Source: Ulota crispa
Taxonomy: Eukaryota; Streptophyta; Bryopsida; Orthotrichales; Orthotrichaceae
DNA length: 64,000 nucleotides
Direction: 5' to 3'
Assembly: GCA_963920765.1 (NCBI GenBank)
Contig: OY987248.1
Coordinates: 6,048,539 to 6,112,538 of the forward strand
The notes below the pieces were generated by a model. The model made no database searches, was not told the origin of the DNA, and was given only the letters and a program-made list of their open reading frames with translations. This document shows positions 58,601-64,000 of this stretch, one piece after another. How positions within the stretch are numbered: the first letter of the stretch is position 1; every line of letters begins with the position of its first letter. The translations under genes were made by a program, and so were the position numbers.

Positions 58601-60356
58601 CTTTTTGACTTCAAAATTCAAATAACCATAACTTTTGCATCACAACTTCAAATCAAACTTGCAAACCAATTTTTTAAAGGTAAACACACAAAAAAAAATA
58701 AATTTCAATTTCAATTCAAATTATGTATACACAAAAAAATTTCTCACATCAAAGTTTTGAGATTTCCTCTTTCTTTCCACCAACACTCATACACTAACTT
58801 CCAATAATTAAAAAATCCCTCCTCTTTAATTTTGATCATTTCTAAGGTAAGGAGGTGGGGCACATTAGCCCATGCCCCTTTCGATCATAACCTCATCATA
58901 AATGTCAAATCAGTTTTCCTTTCATACCTTTCCCATTTACTTCTAAATCTTTAGTATTTTTTATTCAAGCAAAGACAAAATATATGAGCAATCCAAAATA
59001 TCTAGATAAATATATAAAAATGATTAAATTATAAAATAAACACAATCGTAAAATGGCCACGTGCCCTTGCAAGCATATAATAGTATTAAACGCTTGTCTT
59101 TAGTTGCCAAGTCGTGAACTTGGTTGGTTGGAGAAGCGGTTGTCTTTGGCCGCTCGCCAATTTGGATTCAAATCCCATCGGACTTATCGAGCGCTGATGG
59201 CGGCCCACGGTTTGACAGCTAGTGAGATAGAGAATTGGTTTAGTCAATTTGGTACTTACCCCTTGAACTGTGCATGTGACAAAATGGCGCAGTGCACTAG
59301 AATCTATAGCCGCTGCGTTGTCATCAAACCGTGGTCTTCACCACAACCACTTATTTTTCTCTAACTGTTGATTTATTGAAATCTACACAAATTTTAAAAA
59401 ATAACAAGTAGCTACATGATGGAATGATCTCTATTAGGACATCGAAAGAAAGTACATTGCAAAATTTGAGGCCCACAAAACTAAAGTATGAAATTTTTTA
59501 GCAAAGTTTGCAATTGTGTCATATCTTGCAATAGTATTTTTTCCTCCACATTGTTTTCAATAGCTAAAATTTATACGAAAGAGCTTTTATTTTTTAGTGT
59601 TGTCAAATTCAATACTATAAACTATGCAGTATTCATAGTGACTGTCGTATGAAGTGTACAGAAGGCGGTATAGAAGAAAGGCTGCCTGCAACCTCTCACC
59701 GATTATGAAGAAAGAACTCAAAATTTAAATCTGATATAATTCCTCTTAAACCAATGAGCATTTTGTATAATAAAACGCTCTTGTCATTGTAAGGCCTTCT
59801 TTAAAAAAAAGTATATTTTTGGTTTTACTTTTACTTCTACAAATATCGAAAGAAAAGTTTGGAAGAAGTAACTGGCCATATGGCGTGATTAATTTGTTCT
59901 CAATACAGACAGGACAAAACATGTATGCACAAAGTCAAAACCCAATGATATTATTGTGGATGAATGTGTTCTGTGACTTGATTGTAAAAGTGTTTGCAGA
60001 TGTGTCTCAACCATCTAATAATGCATTTATTCCATGCTAAAAGTAGGATGTTGATAATTATGTACCTGTAGCAACTATTGTAGAAAGTTTTGTAGCATCG
60101 GAGATAAAATTAATTGACAGTGGAAGTTGTCAATTCTCACAAATTTGTCAACTTGAATAGAAGGTTGACACATTTCTATCATATTAACCACCATTTTTGT
60201 AGTATTAACCCAATTCCAAGAGCTACCATGAAAAAGAAGCAAAATATGCCATTGGAACCATTAGAAAGATGCCGTCAAAAAAAACCATTTGGCTCCCAAT
60301 GCAAGTCTTGAAACAACCGCCATAGATAATCCAGGTCTTCAAAGCATCCAACCAGT
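55613..60356. other. AT-rich intergenic DNA
   Basis: No gene called. Seen: a low-complexity run of CTTCAAGTCTTCATGTCTTC words at 57765-57815; a 28-base tandem pair (CATAGTTTGGCTTTTTGACT...) at 58562-58615; a G+C-richer patch at 57240-57420; and a segment at 59104-59200 containing GGATTCAAATCCCA, which resembles a pol III B box but does not fold as a tRNA. The frames at 56673-56927 and 60114-60311 are unrecognised. Confidence 0.4.
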
Positions 60357-60704
60357 TTGAAAGCCAGAATTGAGGGTTTAATCAGCGCACTTCAGAAACA
60401 TAGAGCAGGGAGTCGTCTTGAGAAAGCAGTTTGTATTTGTCACGCTCCTGGCATTGGGTATGAAGTACACACGTCTGCGTTATTAAAATACCAATTCGGC
60501 CACATTGTGCCAACCCCATCATATGCTAGAGAATCCATGAACCTTTTTTTTTACGTATGGGCAGGAGAATTATTCACCGTTAGCTCTTTTGCAGGTGAGG
60601 CTTCACCTATTGATTTTACAACAACGAGCCATAAGAGGCAATCCCAATCCTCCAGCTCAAACTTACCCCGACTGACCAAAAAACGTCAAGCAATGGAGAC
60701 TTGA
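60357..60704 (+). other. Unrecognised coding-like frame
   Basis: A 115-codon plus-strand frame. It has composition more like protein than its surroundings (EKAVCICHAPGIGYEVHTSA, then a serine/lysine-rich tail SQSSSSNLPRLTKKRQAMET that looks like a nuclear localisation signal at a C terminus). A TTTTGCAG acceptor-like site precedes GTGAGGCTTC at 60593. I recognise no domain. It could be the last exon of a broken gene or chance. Not called a gene. Confidence 0.25.
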
Positions 60705-61116
60705 AACAGTTCATGTTTTTCAACGCATTGATCACATGAACCCACACTGACACCTTGGACGACATTAGTTTGTGAGCATAAAAAGGCGAGATATGAGCGG
60801 TAAGCCAAGATTCTGTGAGCTTTGAGCTCAAAATCATTGGAAAAACTAAAAAAACTGCAAGTTTTTTGAGAGATGAAAGTTTAAAATGCACAATTATAGG
60901 GCCCTTTGTACATGGTTATATGTGAAATTTAGTATTTTAACAAAAAATCTAGGCTCAAAACTCACGGATCCCTGCTCACGATATAGCATTCCCCTCAAAC
61001 ATTACAGAGGAGATTCTCTTGAGGGTGCCTATCTTAAAATTCTTGAAAGAGCTTATTTTTATTTAGAAGCATGGTTTGGACTACAGAACTCACAAAGCCC
61101 CACAGGAGTATATAGG
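60705..61116. other. 3' flank of the RING gene with repeat words
   Basis: Contains GCTCACAGAATCTTGGCTTA and GCTCACGATATAGC words also seen at 47700-47760, so part of it is a transposon relic. The 3' UTR of the RING gene should begin here on the minus strand. Confidence 0.4.
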
Positions 61117-63557
61117 TTATACCTGCTCAAGGGCAAACAAAGAAGCTTGTATAAGGCTCAACTTGGCCACCACATCATCTCGGGAACGCTTCAGAGAAGT
61201 GCCCTTATTTTGCGTATCCATCAAGTCCGTTAGCATCTTTTGATGCTCCAAGCTAACCTAGCGCACAGACATGAGATCCCATTCCTCCAGTTTAGCAGGT
61301 TTACAAAGCTTCGTCACCAAAACGTTCGAGGAGAAATGTGCTTGACATGCTCTCCCCCCACCAAAAGATGAGCCCATTGTTTCACAGTAGCACTATTCCT
61401 CAAAAAGAATGCCACAACTTCTTCTTTTAGTAGTAGTGCTTTTTATTCAACAGAAAGATGCCTTTTCATTCAAACAACTCCGCCACTGTTACATGATAAA
61501 AGGAGCACGTATTACCGAGCATGTTCCCAAAAGCGTGCCCAAACAAAAAGTGTATTTTACCTTTCGAATCCTGTCTTCTAATTCTCCTTCCTTGGCTCGA
61601 AGCTGCACCAGAGCATCTTCAGTTTCCGCAATCTCTTTGTCCATTATCTGCATGTAGTAATGGCGATGCTCAGTTTTTTGAACAAATGCATATTTTACCC
61701 TAGAAGATGATTAACTCCAGTCTGACAGAAAGACCAGCATGAATGCAGCGTTTGTTAGTTGGGAATGGTTCAACTATCTAAGCCTCTAGGACCTACATGG
61801 CAAATTAAGAATGTCTATTAGGAGGTAGACCTTATATAAAAAGCCATCAAGTTTCCCAAGAAATTCTCAGGCCCAATGTGACAACAACAAGGTCATTTGA
61901 CCTCTGGGTGTACTATGATGGTAAGCACCTCGCCAACGCCCACAATTAACCTTGCTGTACCACGGCCACAGCCATTTGGCCATGGCCGCAAGTGCCTCAA
62001 TTCAACCCTAACTTTTAAGCAGCAGCCCCATCACGTCACTGCTTTTTGAGCAAGGTGCACACAACTCTAGATTGAAGATTTTAAAACTGAGCACTAAAAG
62101 TTCACATCCTGGCATTGAGCTCAAAGGGTAGAAGGTATAAAGTATGGCTGGCACCTCTTTTAACTGTGTCGACTCTTGAAGCTCGCTCTCCAGAATATGG
62201 CAGCGTGTCTGAGCCTGAAGAAAACCATTACAGAATCCAACTTTGTCTGCATCAACTTTCTCGAGCGTTTGCTGCAACGAGAGAATGTTGCTAATCACAT
62301 TCTGGAGCGATATATTCAAGGTTTGTGACGATATGTTTTGTCTGCAATACGGGCACAGTGCTGACCCAACAGCTCCTCCGAAACGCGCTTTCTTCTCGTG
62401 GATGGACAGATGCCTTGACACACACTGTACCAGCACAAGAAAAACACTGCTGTTGCACAACCTTACCATCACCGATACACGTCACGAGAAAGACTACAAA
62501 AAAAAACAGCAACAAAACTGTAAAACAGAACTCCGAAATCTACGACATGTTCACCCATAACAACCCAATCTGAGGATGTGATTTAGGGTTTGGCAAGCAA
62601 CAGATTATCCTGTCGCATTTCATGCAAATCCTGTTTGGGTGAGAGTGAAACCTAAAACGACATGTACTCAACTTTCCTCAAGACCTAAGTTCTAGGGAAA
62701 ATTTGATGGATATACCTGAAGTTTGATATATGTATAGATGCCCCTGGGTTTTCAGAAAGTGCACAAATACCCTCAAATTTTCAGGCCTTTTGTTTTGTTG
62801 TGCATGTCACTTCCTTCTTCCCTTGTGTGCATGTTGCTTCTTTTATGTTTTGCTTGCGCTTAAAGGGAGAAGGAAGTGACATGCACAACAAAAACAAACA
62901 CTTTGAAAATTATGGTACAAGGACATCTGTTCAATCAATTTCTAAAAAACCAGGGGCATCTATACAAATATCGCAAACTTCAGGGGTATCCATCAAATTT
63001 TCCCTTAGTTCCATTATAACCCACTATAGAAATATTGGAAAGTAAAATGTCCACATGGAGTAGCAACTAGCAACTTCAAAACTAACCCATTGTCAAAAGA
63101 TACCTTTGCACAGAATGTATGGCCACACGGGGAAAGCAGAATGGGCGAAAAATCTGGGGACTTCATAAGCTCAAAGCAAATTGGACATGTATTGCTTTCA
63201 ATTTGATCTGCTATAGAGCTGTCAATGCCAACACAGCATTCATGTTGTCAGCGTTGCTGGAGTCAGATTATCAATAACAGATCTTTGTATACAAACCTAA
63301 TACCGAAATATATCAAATCCATTTCTATAGAGTTGGTTTTTTCAAAATACCTGATTGCACAGGATTCTGGCTACAAACTGTACTCACCTTGTGATTGTAT
63401 GTATTGTGGACGCATGAGGCCACATGGACGCAAAGACACGCCTCTCCATGGCACTAGCCTTGCTCTTCTTCTACTTCATCACAATACAAGTCTCTGCATT
63501 GGCAGTTTGACATTCGAAAACATCTCGCTGCAGCGTAGATACCAAGGTAGAATCCAT
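61117..63557 (-). CDS. RING-finger / coiled-coil protein (putative E3 ubiquitin ligase)
   Basis: RING proteins recruit E2 enzymes for ubiquitin transfer. Exons on the minus strand: 63557-63488 (tentative), 63207-63104, 62424-62155, 61647-61561, 61257-61117. All join in phase. The RING is split by an intron: CPICFELM, then SPCGHTFCAK at the end of exon 2, and CVSRHLSIHEKK ... CPYCRQNI at the start of exon 3, a C3HC4 arrangement. Behind it are heptad-like helices (SLQNVISNILSLQQTLEK; EIAETEDALVQLRAKEGELE; LSLIQASLFALEQ), so a coiled coil follows the RING, as in many plant nuclear or cytosolic RING ligases. If the last exon is not spliced further, translation ends ALEQV at 61117. A GTATAA donor at 61122 could lead to further exons I cannot identify. 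The first exon (MDSTLVSTLQRDVFECQ) rests on phase only. Confidence 0.78.
62695..63004. mobile_element. MULE-like MITE copy 3
   Basis: 310 bp. Ends are GGGAAAATTTGATGGATA and TATCCATCAAATTTTCCC. Flanks TAAGTTCTA and TTAGTTCCA match at 7 of 9 bases. Same family as 11848-12170. Located in the RING gene intron between exons 2 and 3, inside the split RING domain. Confidence 0.88.
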
Positions 63558-64000
63558 TTCAAGAGAATATAGGCATAGTAAATGAGAACAAACTTGACCC
63601 AAACGGAGAATTCCAGACACTCATCACTCTCATGAGTCCTGTGAACTCGTTCACGTGAAGCAAGTGGAGACGAAACCTGGATCCAATTTAGGGTTACAAA
63701 GGTGGATTGACCTTTGACATGGTAACCGTTGCCATGGCATGAACAGATTCATGTGTCTCTCTTTCTCTCGCCTTAACTCTTAAACTTCTAATGACTTTTA
63801 GTTTGAAACTAACCTCAATTCTGAATACTCATATTGTGAAGAAACATAATGGGGACGACGTAAACAGATGGGTTTAAGGTTGTAAGATCTTAAAGAAATT
63901 ATCATTAAATTCACTCTAAATCACCAAAATACTCTCAAAAACGCACAACTCAAAAGTCCCAAAATGCATCTTTATCCCAATTTAACAGATACGGTGTATC
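63558..64000. other. Upstream region of the RING gene and a partial MITE
   Basis: The left part should hold the RING gene promoter and 5' UTR. From about 63890 the sequence (AAATTCACTCTAAATCACC ... ATCCCAATTTAACAGATACG) matches the right half of the TTAAATTGGG elements, ending near 63997. Its left end was not identified. Confidence 0.5.

Noticed and set aside
59104-59200. Possible tRNA-derived SINE (TTGGTTGGAGAAGCGG ... GGATTCAAATCCCA)
   Set aside because: The spacing of the two boxes is plausible, but the stems do not form, there is no tail or target duplication, and no second copy in the window.
1-64000. CRISPR array, prokaryotic operon, rRNA gene or bacterial defence system
   Set aside because: None present: the DNA is eukaryotic with intron-rich genes, and no regularly spaced short repeat array or rRNA sequence was seen.

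Overview
This is nuclear DNA from a land plant. The genes have many short GT-AG introns, the telomere-type motif CCCTAAA (TTTAGGG on the other strand) occurs at several interstitial sites, and the proteins are recognisably plant types: epsin, NUP85, a patatin-like phospholipase of the pPLAIII kind, a BAHD acyltransferase, an F-box protein and a RING/coiled-coil protein. AT-rich intergenic DNA crowded with miniature transposons, and rather diverged protein sequences, make me lean towards a non-flowering plant (bryophyte, lycophyte or fern). The window alone cannot settle that.

Layout. 1-5049: a long hairpin at the left edge, then small inverted-repeat elements and the 3' flank of the first gene. 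5050-10633 (-): epsin-type ENTH protein, 12 coding exons. 10634-11228: shared upstream region. 11229-15342 (+): class I/II PLP aminotransferase, 10 exons. 16556-22964 (-): nucleoporin NUP85, 17 exons. 22965-25617: transposon relics and a more G+C-rich upstream region. 25618-27721 (+): patatin-like acyl hydrolase, 4 exons. 27722-34467: AT-rich transposon territory with nested elements. 34468-36622 (-): BAHD acyltransferase, 2 exons. 39585-40358 (-): intronless family-16 methyltransferase. 40359-51425: long AT-rich stretch of transposon relics. 51426-52882 (+): frameshifted F-box gene. 52883-61116: mostly featureless AT-rich DNA. 61117-63557 (-): RING-finger/coiled-coil protein. Exon chains were built by matching splice sites, reading phase and family alignment. 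The six multi-exon genes close exactly in frame: 602, 422, 735, 462 and 489 codons plus stop, and about 209 for the RING gene.

The genes are ordinary housekeeping or metabolic genes. They do not form a pathway or cluster, and I found no new multi-gene system. The unusual content is the transposon layer. (a) A family of about 11 MITEs begins AGGTAGGAG and sits at TA targets. (b) A second group has TIRs starting CCC and is flanked by TTAA, the signature of piggyBac-type transposition. (c) Three MULE-like MITEs have 8-9 bp target duplications. (d) Elements with TIRs containing TTAAATTGGGAAAA insert into (a) and (c) and are themselves a target of (b). Eight elements lie inside introns of the five multi-exon genes that carry intronic MITEs or flank them closely, and one supplies the pyrimidine tract of a splice acceptor.
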